Shown here one piece after another: positions 1-10,500 of a stretch of DNA of 64,000 bases. The notes under the pieces were generated by a model, which had not been told where the DNA came from, ran no database searches, and saw nothing but the letters and a program-made list of their open reading frames with translations. The position numbers were made by a program, and so were the translations under genes. The stretch spans positions 28,357 through 92,356 of the forward strand of contig JALHIN010000007.1 in the NCBI GenBank assembly GCA_022839995.1, written 5' to 3'. Numbering within the stretch: the stretch's first letter is position 1; each line of letters opens with the position of its first letter. Source of the stretch: 79-D21 sp022839995 (GTDB taxonomy: Bacteria > Synergistota > Synergistia > Synergistales > 79-D21).

Positions 1-1619
1 TCGCAGAGGAATTGCGTTCTCTTGCGGCCCGCTCTTCCCCGGCGGATGCCCGGTTTTTGGAGCATGCGGCAGCCAGCCTGGAAAAGGCAGGCGGGAAAGA
101 GGAAGCTGAGCGTCTCCTTGACCAGCCGGAGATTCAGCGGTGCTTTCTCCGGTATCCCGACCCCCATTTGGTGAAGCAGATGGAGGATAGCCGCACGGTC
201 AGCGTTGAAAGGGGGAAAATGCGGTTCAGTTCCTGGTACGAGTTTTTCCCTCGTTCCGCCTGCCTGCCGTTCAGCCGGCAGGGAACGCTTCGGGACGCCC
301 GCCTTCGGTTGAAGGAGATCGCCCGGATGGGCTTCGATGTCGTCTACCTGCCTCCAATCCACCCGATCGGGACGACTTGCCGAAAGGGCCGAAACAATCG
401 TCTCCATGCCCTCGGCGGAGAACCGGGCAGCCCCTGGGCGATCGGTTCGGAGTTCGGGGGGCATGACGCAGTCGACCCGGCTCTCGGAACACTTGAAGAC
501 CTCCGGGAATTTCGGGCCGAAGCCGAATCGCTTGGAATGGAAGTGGCTCTAGACCTGGCTTTCCAGTGTTCGCCCGACCATCCCTACATCCGGCAGCACC
601 CGGAATGGTTCCGCTGGCGGCCAGACGGATCGATCCAGTACGCCGAAAACCCCCCGAAAAAATACGAGGACATCGTCCCCTTCAACTTTGAAACCCCGGA
701 ATGGAAGTCGCTCTGGGAAGAACTGCGGCGGGTCGTTCTTTTCTGGGTCGGCCAGGGGTTTCGGCTTTTTCGGGTCGACAATCCGCACACGAAGCCGTTT
801 GCCTTCTGGCAGTGGCTGATTTCGGAAGTGAAACGGCAGGAACCGGATGTCCTTTTTCTCGCTGAAGCCTTCACGAGACCGAAAGTCATGAAAAAACTCG
901 CCCGGGTCGGTTTTTCCCAGTCCTATACCTATTTCACCTGGCGGAACACGAAGCACGAACTCGAAACCTACCTCCGGGAATTGACGGAAAGCGAGATGAC
1001 GGAATATTTCCAGCCGAATTTCTGGCCGAATACCCCGGATATTCTTCCGGAATTCCTCCAGTTTGGGGGTCGACCGGCCTTCGTGATCCGGATGGTACTG
1101 GCGGCGACACTTTCGTCCTGCTGGGGGATCTACGGGCCTCCCTACGAACTCCTCGTTGCCGAAGCCCTGAGCGGGAAGGAGGAATACCTGGATTCGGAAA
1201 AATACGAGATCAAAACCTGGGATTGGGACCAGCCGGGCAATCTCAGGGAAATGATCGCCCGGGTGAACCGGATCAGGCGCGAGAACCCGGCCCTGCAGCA
1301 GACAAAAAATATCCGGTTCCTGGAGTGCGACAACGACAGCCTGATCGCGTACCTGAAAGTCGTTCCGGAAAACACGCTGCTGATCGTGGTTACCCTGGAC
1401 CCTTTCCGGGTGCAATCGGGCACGCTGCGTCTTCCCCTGGCCGACCTGGGAATGGAGGCCGGCGAACCATTCCTGCTTGCCGACCTCCTGGGGGGAGAAA
1501 AGGTGATCTGGCACGGGGAGAAAAACAGCCTGACGCTGGACCCCCAGGAACTTCCGGCCCGCATCTTTCTTTTGAGAAGACACCTGAAGAGGGAGCAGGA
1601 TTTTGATTATTTCGCATAG
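1..1619 (+). CDS. glgE: GlgE alpha-1,4-glucan:maltose-1-phosphate maltosyltransferase (5' truncated)
   Basis: This is a GH13_3 enzyme that transfers maltosyl units from maltose-1-phosphate to alpha-glucan chains in the cytoplasm. The frame is open to the left edge of the window (codons from base 3), so the N-terminus is missing; about 538 residues remain of a family usually about 650-700 long. Counting from the TTG at base 12, the family block FQCSPDHPYIRQHPEWF lies near residues 184-200, followed by YAENPPKKYED. The nucleophile is Asp256 in FRVDNPHTKPF (codon 777-779) and the acid/base is Glu285 in LFLAEAFTRP. The next gene is a TreS-maltokinase fusion, which makes the maltose-1-phosphate donor, so the assignment to the GlgE pathway rather than to a generic amylase is strong. 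What precedes it is unknown. Confidence 0.93.
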   Translation, partial: AEELRSLAARSSPADARFLEHAAASLEKAGGKEEAERLLDQPEIQRCFLRYPDPHLVKQMEDSRTVSVERGKMRFSSWYEFFPRSACLPFSRQGTLRDARLRLKEIARMGFDVVYLPPIHPIGTTCRKGRNNRLHALGGEPGSPWAIGSEFGGHDAVDPALGTLEDLREFRAEAESLGMEVALDLAFQCSPDHPYIRQHPEWFRWRPDGSIQYAENPPKKYEDIVPFNFETPEWKSLWEELRRVVLFWVGQGFRLFRVDNPHTKPFAFWQWLISEVKRQEPDVLFLAEAFTRPKVMKKLARVGFSQSYTYFTWRNTKHELETYLRELTESEMTEYFQPNFWPNTPDILPEFLQFGGRPAFVIRMVLAATLSSCWGIYGPPYELLVAEALSGKEEYLDSEKYEIKTWDWDQPGNLREMIARVNRIRRENPALQQTKNIRFLECDNDSLIAYLKVVPENTLLIVVTLDPFRVQSGTLRLPLADLGMEAGEPFLLADLLGGEKVIWHGEKNSLTLDPQELPARIFLLRRHLKREQDFDYFA

Positions 1620-1631
1620 GGAGGCACCGCG

Positions 1632-4600
1632 ATGAGCGAAACCGATTCCCTTTGGTACAAGGATGCGATTCTTTACCAGCTGCATGTCAAGGCCTTCTTT
1701 GACAGCAACGATGACGGGATCGGGGATTTCAAGGGGCTTACGCAAAAGCTGGATTACCTCAAAGACCTTGGGGTGACCGCCCTTTGGCTGTTGCCCTTCT
1801 ATCCTTCGCCCATGAAGGATGACGGGTACGACATCTCGGATTATTACGGCATCCATCCCGATTACGGGACGCTGAGGGATTTCCGGAGATTTCTCAGGGA
1901 AGCGCACTCCAGGGGCTTCAAGGTGATTACCGAACTGGTCATCAACCACACCTCGGACCAGCATGCCTGGTTCCAGAAGGCCCGCCGGGCGAAACCCGGG
2001 TCGGCCGCCCGCGATTTTTACGTCTGGAGCGATGACCCGGGGAAGTACGCCGAGGCGCGGGTCATCTTCCAGGATTTCGAGGCTTCCAACTGGACCTGGG
2101 ATCCGGTTGCCAGGGCTTACTACTGGCACAGGTTCTACTCTCACCAGCCAGACCTGAACTTCGACAACCCCCGGGTCCGAAAGGCGGTCCTGAAGGTGAT
2201 GGACTTCTGGCTCGGGATGGGGGTCGACGGATTGCGGCTGGACGCGGTCCCCTATCTTTTCGAAAGGGAAGGGACGAACTGCGAAAACCTGCCGGAAACC
2301 CACGAATTCCTGAAACAACTCCGGGGGCACGTGGATGAACATTACCCCGGGCGAATGCTCCTGGCGGAAGCCAACCAGTGGCCGGAAGACGCAGCGGCGT
2401 ATTTCGGCTACGGCGACGAATGCCACATGGCCTTCCACTTTCCCATCATGCCGCGGATTTTCATGGCCCTATGGATGGAAAACAGCCACCCGATCGTGGA
2501 CATCATGGAACAGACTCCTCCCATCCCAGACGTCGGCCAGTGGGTGATGTTCCTCCGCAACCACGACGAGTTGACCCTCGAAATGGTCACCGACGAGGAG
2601 AGGGACTACATGTACAGGACCTATGCGAAAGACCCGAGGGCCCGGATCAATCTCGGAATCCGGCGCAGGCTGTTCCCGCTCATGCAGCAGAACCGCAGGA
2701 AGGTGGAACTCCTGAAGTTCATCCTCCTCTCCCTTCCGGGGACTCCATGCCTCTACTATGGTGATGAAATTGGCATGGGCGACAATTACTTTCTTGGTGA
2801 CCGAAACGGAGTTCGGACACCCATGCAGTGGAGCCCTGACCGGAATGCCGGGTTTTCCAAGGCAAACCCGCAGAAGCTGTATTTGCCCGTGGTGACGGAT
2901 CCCGAATACGCCTACGAAGCCGTGAACGTTGAAAACCAGGAACGCAACCCATCCTCGCTTCTCTGGTGGATGAGGCGAGTGATTGCCATGAGGAAGAGAT
3001 ACGCCTGCTTCAGCCGGGGTGAAACACGGTTTCTTCACCCGAAAAACCCGAAGGTCCTCGCTTTCATAAGGAACCTGGGAACCGAAACGATTCTCGTGGT
3101 TGCCAACCTTTCACGATTTGCCCAGGCAGTGGAGCTGGACCTTTCGGAGTTCGAGGGCACCGTTCCCGTGGAGGTTTTCAGCGGGAACCGGTTCCCGCCC
3201 GTTACAGCGAAACCCTACCTTCTGACCCTCGGGTTCCACGACTATTTCTGGATGCAGCTGCAGCGGGAGGAAAAAGGGGCCCGACCGGCATTCGGTTTGT
3301 CCGACCGTTTCCTTTTCTTCCGAAGCTCCGTGGGATGGAAAGAGGTTTTCTCGGAGGAGCAACCCCGAAAACTTCTTGAGGAGGCTATCGGAGAATTCAT
3401 GATCCGGTCCCGGTGGTTCGGGTCGAAGACACGGCACATTCGCTCTCTCGCCGTGGAAGAAGACATCTTCCTCGAGCACGCCGGCAATGGGACCCATTTG
3501 CTCCTGGTGGCGGTGAAATACTCCGAGGGAACCGGCGAAACCTACTTTCTCCCGGTGGGATTTGCCTGCGACACGGATCTTGAGCTGGATCGGGAAAGCC
3601 TCCAAGCGGCCCTTATCGTGAAGGCTTCCGTGGGGGGAGAAAACGGATGCCTTTTCGATGCCGCGGCGGACAAACGCTTTCATGCCGCGATCCTGGATTT
3701 CATCCTGGCACGGAAACGGAAGAGGGGCAAGGAGGGGGAAATCAGCGGACTGCCCGGCAAGGAACTCAGGACCTGGCAGGCCGGGACTCTTCCGGCTCAG
3801 CCCAGCCGGCGTCTTGCCGAGGAACAGAGCAACAGTTCCGTGGTCTACAATGAAAGCTGTATTCTGAAGATGATTCGAAAGGTGGAGGAAGGAACCAATC
3901 CCGACCGCGAGGTCAGCCGGTTCCTGAGCGAAAAGGCCCGATTCTTCCACACCCCGACCTATCTCGGGGCCCTGGAGTATTCTGGACCGGCAGCAAACAG
4001 CCTTTTGGGAACACTTCACGGATACGTCCGGAACCAGGGAACGGCCTGGCGCTTTTTCCTCTCCTCCCTGGACAAATTCTGTGAAGAGGCCATTGCCAGA
4101 AAGCCGGGAACGGAAATTCCGCTCTCGGAGATTCATGAAATCGCCGGGGAGTTTTTCTTTGAAATGGTTCGCCTTCTGGGAACGAGGACGGGTGAACTCC
4201 ACGTTGCCCTCGCCTCGGATTTGCAGGATCCCGATTTCAGGCCGGAGCCTTTCACACGGCTTTACCAGCGCGCTGTTCTGCAATCGATCCGAAGCCTGGT
4301 TCGGGAAACCCTGGCTGGATTGGAGGCTTCCCTGCCCACCCTGGAAGAAGGGACGAGAGAGAAAGCCGTGGCGGTCATCCAGTCGGAAAAGGAAATCCTG
4401 TTCCTCCTGGAACCGCTGAAGAGGGAACGGTTCGAGGGGCTGAAAATCCGGATCCATGGGGATTACCACCTGGGCCAGGTGCTTTTCACGGGGAAGGATT
4501 TCTTCATCATCGACTTCGAAGGGGAACCGATGAGGCCGTTGACGGAAAGGCGCCTGAAGCGGTCCGCTTTCCGGGACCTGGCGGGGATGCTGCGATCCTT

Positions 4601-4928
4601 CGATTACGCCGCCTGGAAGGTCGCCCTTTCAAGAACCGGGAACCGCCCGGAAGAAGAGGCGGTCCTCGAGAACTGGCTATCAGCCTGGAGGGAGGAAACG
4701 GAGAGGTGCTTCCTGGAAGGCTATTTCCACGTCGTGGAAAGCGAAGCCTTCATCCCTGCAAGTCAGGGGGAAAGGCAGGATCTTCTTCGTATCTTCACGA
4801 TCGAGAAGTCCTTTTATGAACTGAAGTACGAGATGAACAACCGTCCAGACTGGATCGGCCTGCCGATTCACGGGATTCTGAGGCTCATCCGGGAGCCCCG
4901 AGACTCGAGAGGAGAAAAAACACCATGA
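1632..4928 (+). CDS. treS: Trehalose synthase-maltokinase fusion (TreS-Mak)
   Basis: This 1098-residue bifunctional protein combines trehalose synthase (trehalose to maltose) with maltokinase (maltose plus ATP to maltose-1-phosphate), the two steps that feed GlgE. Residues about 1-550 form a GH13 barrel: nucleophile Asp204 in GLRLDAVPYLF, acid/base Glu246 in LLAEANQW, and Asp312 in FLRNHDEL. Residues about 570-1098 are a Pep2/APH-like kinase, with the catalytic motif HGDYHLGQ near residue 941 and the metal motif IDFEGEP near 960. The ATG at 1632 has a GGGAGG Shine-Dalgarno 7-8 bases upstream, and the gene starts 13 bases after glgE. TreS and Mak occur both as separate and as fused proteins in the family; the fusion here is complete and no catalytic residue looks lost. 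Confidence 0.94.
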   Translation: MSETDSLWYKDAILYQLHVKAFFDSNDDGIGDFKGLTQKLDYLKDLGVTALWLLPFYPSPMKDDGYDISDYYGIHPDYGTLRDFRRFLREAHSRGFKVITELVINHTSDQHAWFQKARRAKPGSAARDFYVWSDDPGKYAEARVIFQDFEASNWTWDPVARAYYWHRFYSHQPDLNFDNPRVRKAVLKVMDFWLGMGVDGLRLDAVPYLFEREGTNCENLPETHEFLKQLRGHVDEHYPGRMLLAEANQWPEDAAAYFGYGDECHMAFHFPIMPRIFMALWMENSHPIVDIMEQTPPIPDVGQWVMFLRNHDELTLEMVTDEERDYMYRTYAKDPRARINLGIRRRLFPLMQQNRRKVELLKFILLSLPGTPCLYYGDEIGMGDNYFLGDRNGVRTPMQWSPDRNAGFSKANPQKLYLPVVTDPEYAYEAVNVENQERNPSSLLWWMRRVIAMRKRYACFSRGETRFLHPKNPKVLAFIRNLGTETILVVANLSRFAQAVELDLSEFEGTVPVEVFSGNRFPPVTAKPYLLTLGFHDYFWMQLQREEKGARPAFGLSDRFLFFRSSVGWKEVFSEEQPRKLLEEAIGEFMIRSRWFGSKTRHIRSLAVEEDIFLEHAGNGTHLLLVAVKYSEGTGETYFLPVGFACDTDLELDRESLQAALIVKASVGGENGCLFDAAADKRFHAAILDFILARKRKRGKEGEISGLPGKELRTWQAGTLPAQPSRRLAEEQSNSSVVYNESCILKMIRKVEEGTNPDREVSRFLSEKARFFHTPTYLGALEYSGPAANSLLGTLHGYVRNQGTAWRFFLSSLDKFCEEAIARKPGTEIPLSEIHEIAGEFFFEMVRLLGTRTGELHVALASDLQDPDFRPEPFTRLYQRAVLQSIRSLVRETLAGLEASLPTLEEGTREKAVAVIQSEKEILFLLEPLKRERFEGLKIRIHGDYHLGQVLFTGKDFFIIDFEGEPMRPLTERRLKRSAFRDLAGMLRSFDYAAWKVALSRTGNRPEEEAVLENWLSAWREETERCFLEGYFHVVESEAFIPASQGERQDLLRIFTIEKSFYELKYEMNNRPDWIGLPIHGILRLIREPRDSRGEKTP

Positions 4929-6877
4929 AAAAAGAAGTCTCAAGCGGTTTCAGGCCTGGATCCGCACTGTCCGAACAGGATTTGTACCTGTTTCGGGAAG
5001 GGACCCATCGAAGGCTTTACGAAAAAATGGGCGCCCATCTCGCGGTGAGGGACGGAAAAGTGGGCGTCCATTTCGCAATTTGGGCTCCCAACGCAGAGGG
5101 AGTATCCGTCATCGGCGACTTCAACGGCTGGGATCCTGGGAAAAACCCGCTGCAGATGGCCTGGCCGGATTCGGGAATTTGGGAAGGGTTCGTCGCCGGG
5201 GCCAGGCAAGGGGACCGATACAAGTACCACCTTTGGGGGAAACAGGGGATTCAAATACCGGACAAACTGGATCCCTTCGGTTTCTATTCCGAAACTCCGC
5301 CCAAAACCGCTTCCATCGTGTGGGACCTCTCGAAAGAATGGCAAGACGGGGATTGGATGGAAAACCGGAAGGAAGCCGGAAGGCTGACGGGGCCGATGTC
5401 GGTCTACGAGGTCCACCTGGGGTCGTGGAGGCGCTCCCCGGGGAGCGGCGACTTCCTGACCTACCGGGAGATGGCTCCCCGGCTGGCGGAATACGTCCGG
5501 GAAATGGGGTTCACCCATGTCGAATTCCTTCCGGTGATGGAACATCCTTTTTATGGCTCCTGGGGTTACCAAACCCTCGGCTATTTTGCTCCGACCAGCA
5601 GGTACGGATCCCCACAGGATTTCATGTTCCTGGTCGAAACCCTTCACCGGGCCGGGATCGGCGTCATTCTGGACTGGGTTCCTTCCCATTTCCCCACGGA
5701 CCCGCACGGGCTGGCCCAGTTCGATGGAACCCACCTTTACGAACACCGGGACCCTCGCCAGGGGTTCCATCCCGACTGGAAGAGCGCGATTTTCAACTAC
5801 GGCCGCAACGAAGTCAGGTCGTTCCTTCTCAGCAGTGCCGCCTTCTGGCTGGACCGCTACCATGCCGACGGGCTTCGAGTGGATGCCGTGGCTTCCATGC
5901 TCTACCTCGATTACTCGCGAAAAGCGGGGGAGTGGGTCCCGAACCGTTTCGGCGGTCGGGAAAACCTGGAAGCGGTCGATTTCCTCAGGATGCTCAACAC
6001 GGCCTGCTACGGGGACTTCGAGGGAATCCAGACCATCGCGGAAGAATCCACGGCCTGGCCGATGGTCACGAGACCTGCCCACCTGGGCGGCCTGGGCTTC
6101 GGCCTGAAGTGGAACATGGGATGGATGCACGACATCCTCGAGTATTTCGGGAAAGACCCGGTCTATCGAAAGCACTGCCACGACCGGCTCACCTTCAGCA
6201 TCTGGTATGCGTTCTCCGAAAATTTCCTGCTTCCCCTTTCCCACGATGAAGTGGTTTACGGGAAGGGATCCCTGTACGGGAAGATGCCCGGCGATCCCTG
6301 GAAAAAGTTTGCCAATCTCCGCCTCCTGCTGGGGTTTCAGGCGGCTCACCCCGGCAAGAAGCTCCTGTTCATGGGCGGAGAGTTCGGCCAGGAGCGGGAG
6401 TGGAACCATGAAGGGGAACTCGACTGGCAGCTCCTGAAGAACGATGGAAATGCCGGAGCGGCCCGTTGGGTGAAGGACCTGAACCGGATGCTGAAAGAAA
6501 CCCCCGCGCTTTACGAGGGGGATTTCGATCCCTCGGGGTTCGAGTGGGTCGATTTCAGGGACGTGGAGAAAAGCGTCGTAGCCTTTCTGCGAAAACGTCC
6601 AGGAGAAAGGCCCGATCCCGTCCTGGTGGTCTGCAACTTTACCCCTGTTCCCCGCCACAATTACCGGGTCGGTGTCCCCGTACCCGGTTTTTGGAGTGAA
6701 AGGCTGAACAGTGACGCAAAAGAGTACGGAGGCAGCGGCCAGGGAAACATGGGCGGCGTGGAGTCGGTACCCGTGCCGTTCCAGGGATTTGACCAATCGG
6801 TATCGATTACGCTGCCGCCCCTCGGGATCCTCTTCCTGGTTCCCAGCGAGGAGCCGAAAGAAACGAGTCCACAGTAA
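4925..6877 (+). CDS. glgB: 1,4-alpha-glucan branching enzyme
   Basis: GlgB introduces alpha-1,6 branches into the glucan made by GlgE. The 650-residue protein has an N-terminal CBM48 module (FAIWAPNAEGVSVIGDFNGW, residues 50-69) and a GH13 barrel with the branching-enzyme motifs YGSWGYQTLGYFAP, nucleophile Asp320 in DGLRVDAVASML, acid/base Glu373 in TIAEEST, and LPLSHDEVVYGKGS. Its length suits the shorter GlgB class lacking the extra N-terminal module. The start ATG overlaps the treS-mak stop (ATGA), implying translational coupling. Transcription ends against a convergent cyclophilin gene at a shared hairpin. Confidence 0.95.
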   Translation: MKKEVSSGFRPGSALSEQDLYLFREGTHRRLYEKMGAHLAVRDGKVGVHFAIWAPNAEGVSVIGDFNGWDPGKNPLQMAWPDSGIWEGFVAGARQGDRYKYHLWGKQGIQIPDKLDPFGFYSETPPKTASIVWDLSKEWQDGDWMENRKEAGRLTGPMSVYEVHLGSWRRSPGSGDFLTYREMAPRLAEYVREMGFTHVEFLPVMEHPFYGSWGYQTLGYFAPTSRYGSPQDFMFLVETLHRAGIGVILDWVPSHFPTDPHGLAQFDGTHLYEHRDPRQGFHPDWKSAIFNYGRNEVRSFLLSSAAFWLDRYHADGLRVDAVASMLYLDYSRKAGEWVPNRFGGRENLEAVDFLRMLNTACYGDFEGIQTIAEESTAWPMVTRPAHLGGLGFGLKWNMGWMHDILEYFGKDPVYRKHCHDRLTFSIWYAFSENFLLPLSHDEVVYGKGSLYGKMPGDPWKKFANLRLLLGFQAAHPGKKLLFMGGEFGQEREWNHEGELDWQLLKNDGNAGAARWVKDLNRMLKETPALYEGDFDPSGFEWVDFRDVEKSVVAFLRKRPGERPDPVLVVCNFTPVPRHNYRVGVPVPGFWSERLNSDAKEYGGSGQGNMGGVESVPVPFQGFDQSVSITLPPLGILFLVPSEEPKETSPQ

Positions 6878-6880
6878 AAA

Positions 6881-6910
6881 GAGGGGGATCCGGCGTGCCG
6901 GCTCCCCCTC
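6881..6910 (-). terminator. Rho-independent terminator of the minus-strand cyclophilin gene
   Basis: GAGGGGGA (6881-6888) pairs with TCCCCCTC (6903-6910), with an inner GC-rich stem closing a four-base loop. On the minus strand the hairpin is followed by five T residues (plus-strand A run at 6876-6880). It sits between the convergent glgB and cyclophilin genes and may also slow glgB transcripts, although the plus strand lacks a good T tract. Confidence 0.85.
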
Positions 6911-6915
6911 TTATC

Positions 6916-7560
6916 CTACTCCTGGGGTTCGACGATCGACGCCTTGAGGATCACGACCGGCTCGACGGGGACGTCACGGTGAAACCCGCGAGTGCCCGTC
7001 CTGACAGACTTGATGTCGTCCACCACGTCCCTGCCCTCGGTGATCTTCCCGAAAACGGCATAGCCCCATCCCTGCGGGGTAGGGGATGTGAAGTTCAGGA
7101 AATCGTTGTCCTTGACGTTGATGAAGAATTGGGCCGTCGCGGAGTGGGGATCCGAGGTCCTTGCCATCGCGATCGTGTATGCATCGTTTTTCAGCCCGTT
7201 TTGCGCCTCGTTGCGGATCGGCGGGCGGGTTTCCTTCTGGTTCATGTCCCGGTCGTACCCCCCGCCCTGGATCATGAAACCGTCGATGACCCGATGGAAG
7301 ATCGTTCCATCGTAATGGCCCTCCCTGACATACTGGATGAAATTGGCCGTGGTTTCCGGGGCCTTTTCCGCGTCCAGGACAATCAGGATGTCGCCCTTGG
7401 TCGTTTCAAGCTTGACCATCTTCGTTCCTCCCTTGGAATCGATTCGTTCTTTTGATTTCTGCCCGGCCTCTCTCCACGGGGTCCAGGCGGCGAAAAGCAG
7501 GAGCAAGGCAAGACAGAAAACGAGGAAAAGGAAGCCCTTCAGGGCAGCTTTTGCGACCAT
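6916..7560 (-). CDS. Cyclophilin-type peptidyl-prolyl cis-trans isomerase, possibly two start sites
   Basis: This catalyses cis/trans isomerisation of Xaa-Pro bonds. The cyclophilin domain carries FHRVIDGFMIQGG, ATAQFFINV and the VFGKITEGRDVVDDI end typical of bacterial PpiA/PpiB. From the ATG at 7560 the 214-residue form begins with a hydrophobic stretch (FLFLVFCLALLLLFAAW, residues 11-27) that looks like a signal anchor, giving a periplasmic protein. A second in-frame ATG at 7419 has a strong AAGGGAGGA Shine-Dalgarno and would give a 167-residue cytoplasmic PpiB-like protein without the anchor. The long start overlaps the end of the upstream HD-GYP gene by 22 bases and has a weaker AAGGAA upstream. 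Both forms may be made; the longer one is listed because the hydrophobic segment is unlikely by chance. Confidence 0.88.
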   Translation of the reverse strand: MVAKAALKGFLFLVFCLALLLLFAAWTPWREAGQKSKERIDSKGGTKMVKLETTKGDILIVLDAEKAPETTANFIQYVREGHYDGTIFHRVIDGFMIQGGGYDRDMNQKETRPPIRNEAQNGLKNDAYTIAMARTSDPHSATAQFFINVKDNDFLNFTSPTPQGWGYAVFGKITEGRDVVDDIKSVRTGTRGFHRDVPVEPVVILKASIVEPQE

Positions 7561-10500
7561 TCCCGGGTTCCTTCCCTTTCGTCCGGCAGGGTGGAAAAAA
7601 TGACTTCCCCCTGAAAATCAAACCCTTCCTTCAGAAGGGCCAGGCAGGTTCCCGCTACGTCCGGGTCGAACTCCTTTCCCCTTCCGGCCTCAAGAGCGGC
7701 CACGGCGGCTTGCAAGCCGAGCCCGGGGCGGTAGGGCCGGTCGGAGGCAACCGCTTCCACCACGTCGGCGACGGCCAGGATGCGTGCCTCCAGGAGGATC
7801 TCCTCTCCCCGGAGTCCTCTCGGGTAGCCGCTTCCGTCCCAGCGTTCGTGGTGTTGCCGGACGATTTCCGCCAGGTCCCATTCGGATTCGACGTTTTTGA
7901 GGATTTCGTACGCGGAATCCGGGTGCGTCCGGATCAGGGCCATTTCGAAATCGTTGAGCTTTGACGGCTTGCTCAGGATTTCCGCCGGAATGGAAATTTT
8001 CCCCACGTCATGGACCATGGCGGCCAGGTAAATCCCCTCGCAGGTTTTCCCCGGAAGGGACATCCGCCTGGCAATCGCCTCGGAAAGCAACGCGACCTTT
8101 CTCTGGTGACCGGCCGTATAGGGATCCCGAGCCTCGGTCGTGGAGGAGAGGACCTCAATGGTCCGTCGAAAGGAGAGTCCCAGTTTCCGGAGGCTTTCCT
8201 GCAGGGCTTCATGGTTTTTTCTTGCTACCAGCTCTGCGGTCCGCCGTTCCGTGTCATCGATGACGACTCCGAAATGGCCCGCGAGAAGGCCCGAGGCATC
8301 CCTCTCCGCACGGTTGCGCTCGATGACCCATCGACTCTGGCCGTTCTTCATGACGATGCGGTACTGGTGAAAGAACGAGGAGTTCCCCTGCCGGTCGAGA
8401 GCCTCGGCTTCGGCCTGTACCCTGGGGAGGTCCTCCGGGTGGATGATCGAGGAATAGAGGAACCCGGGAGCGGTCATTTCCTCCGGGGAATAGCCGAACT
8501 GCCGGATGTTGTCGGAAACGTAGTCGACCGGCCAACCTTTTTCCGCCTTCCAGCGGAAAACCACCACGGGACTCCCTTCGATGATCGTGTTGCTGATCTT
8601 CAGGGCGTGCTCTTTCTGTTTCCTCTCGGTCAGGTCCCGGTAGATGGCGAACGTCCCGGAAAACCGCCCGTCGGGCTCCGTTCTGGGAATCACGGTGACG
8701 GAAACGAAAACCGGGACCTTGTTTTTCCCGAACCGGGTCCCTTCCAGGGAGGCCTGCCTGCCCTCCTCTGCAGCACGGTTCAGTGCCAGTGCCTCGGCGC
8801 GCTCCTCCGGGGGTTCCTGGAGGATGTCGTCGATGTGCCTCCCAACGATTTCGGGGGCGCTGAAACCGAACAGCTGCAGAAACGCCTTGTTGGCGATCTC
8901 GACCCGGTGGTCTGCCGTACAGAAAACGATCCCGTCCGGAGAATTGTCAAAAAGCGTCATCAGCCTGGCTTTTTCCCGGACAAGGTTCTGCTGTGCGATT
9001 TTGAGCTCGGTGATGTCCCGCCCGACCCCCTGGACTTCGACCAAGCGCCCCCGATCGTCGAAGATTCCCCTGTCGACCCATTGCTGCCAGCGGATTTCCC
9101 CCCCGGGAAGAACCACTTGCTCCTCGATTCGCCGTACGGGGTCCTGCGGCGTCAATTTCCGCAGGTGATCCCGGATCCGGGCCTCCTCTTCGGGGGTGTA
9201 GTGGCACTTGAAGGAATACCCCACGAGTTCGCCGGGGGACTTCCCGTAATAGCGGGCGTAGGGCAGGTTCGCGTAGGTGATTTCGAGCGTTTCTGGCAGG
9301 AAGCGCAGGATCATGTCCGTCTGTTCTTCGATGATGGCCTCGTACAGGGCCCTCGATTCGTGAAGGGCCTGTTCGGCCTTTTTCTTTTCGCTGATGTCGG
9401 TGAAGGAAACCAGGACCGAACGGGCTTCTTCCCCCTCCGGTCGAATCGCGCTTACGCTGCTGAAGACTTCCCGAAGAGTACCGTCCTTTCGAATCAGGTC
9501 AAACTCCCCGGTCCAGTTCCCCCCTCCGAAAACCGTCTCCAGGATCAGGGGGGTCTTTTCGTTCGTCGCAACGAAATCTCGGTACGGGCGCCCGATTACC
9601 TCCGCCGGGCAGGAATAGCCTGCCAGGCGTAAGGCCGCCCCGTTGACGTACTGGATGCCCTCTTCCAGGCTGAAAATCACGAAACCGCTAACGGAGGTTT
9701 CCACGGCCCGCTTCATTCTCATCAGCGCCCCTTCGTCGGCCTTGCGGCGGATCTTTTCCTCAAGGAGCCGAAGACCCACGGAGAGCAGTTTCGCCAGGTC
9801 GGCCAGCATGGCAAGCCGGTCAGCCGAAAACCTTTCTTCCCTGGCGTCGGCCACGCAAAGCGCCAGCCGGGAATTCTTCTCGGGTCCAGGAAGCGGGATC
9901 ACAGCGACCGACCGGTAACCGCGCTTGAGGGCTTCGCTTACCCAACTGCTCCGGTTTTCCTCTTTCCGGATGTCCTGGAGGGCCCAAGGGTGCCCTTCCA
10001 GGATCCCCTCAAGGCGGATTTCCCCGGGGAAGGCAGACTTTAGAAACCCCCGCTCGTCTCCCGCGTGAGCGACCGGTTCGATCCGGATGCCGTCGGCATT
10101 TTCCAGGATCTTCCCGACCCAGGCCATCCGGTGGGCGTTCCCCTTCACGAGGACCCTGCAGAAGTTTCGGAGGGTAGACTGTTCGTCCAGCGCATGGAAG
10201 AAAAGACGGTGGATTTCTCCCATGCTTGAAAGGGTCCTGGCCGCCGAACGGAGGTCGTCTGAAATGCGGCGGTAGGCTTTCCGGTGCAGCTCGACCTCCT
10301 GGCGCGTTTCTTCCAGCTCCGCCTGGAGGCAAGCGTTCACCTGGAGCGCCTCCCAAAGAGCGGTGGCGGCCTGGGTCGACCTTTGAAGGGTTTCCCAGGT
10401 CAGCCCTTTACGGTTTACGCATCCGTGAATTTCCCGGCCTAGTTTTTCGAAAGCATCTTTTGACTGTTCGTCTTCGTAAAGGAAAAGGATCGGGATTTTC

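Noticed and set aside
549..2438. A 629-codon open frame on the minus strand opposite glgE and treS-mak
   Set aside because: The plus strand encodes two clear GH13 enzymes with catalytic motifs. The antisense frame has no recognisable domain and is a by-product of GC-rich codon usage.
4940..6796. A 618-codon minus-strand frame opposite glgB
   Set aside because: It mirrors a well-supported branching enzyme and shows no motif of its own.
8010..9632. A 540-codon plus-strand frame opposite the PAS/HD-GYP gene
   Set aside because: The minus strand has conserved PAS and HD-GYP motifs; the opposite frame has none.
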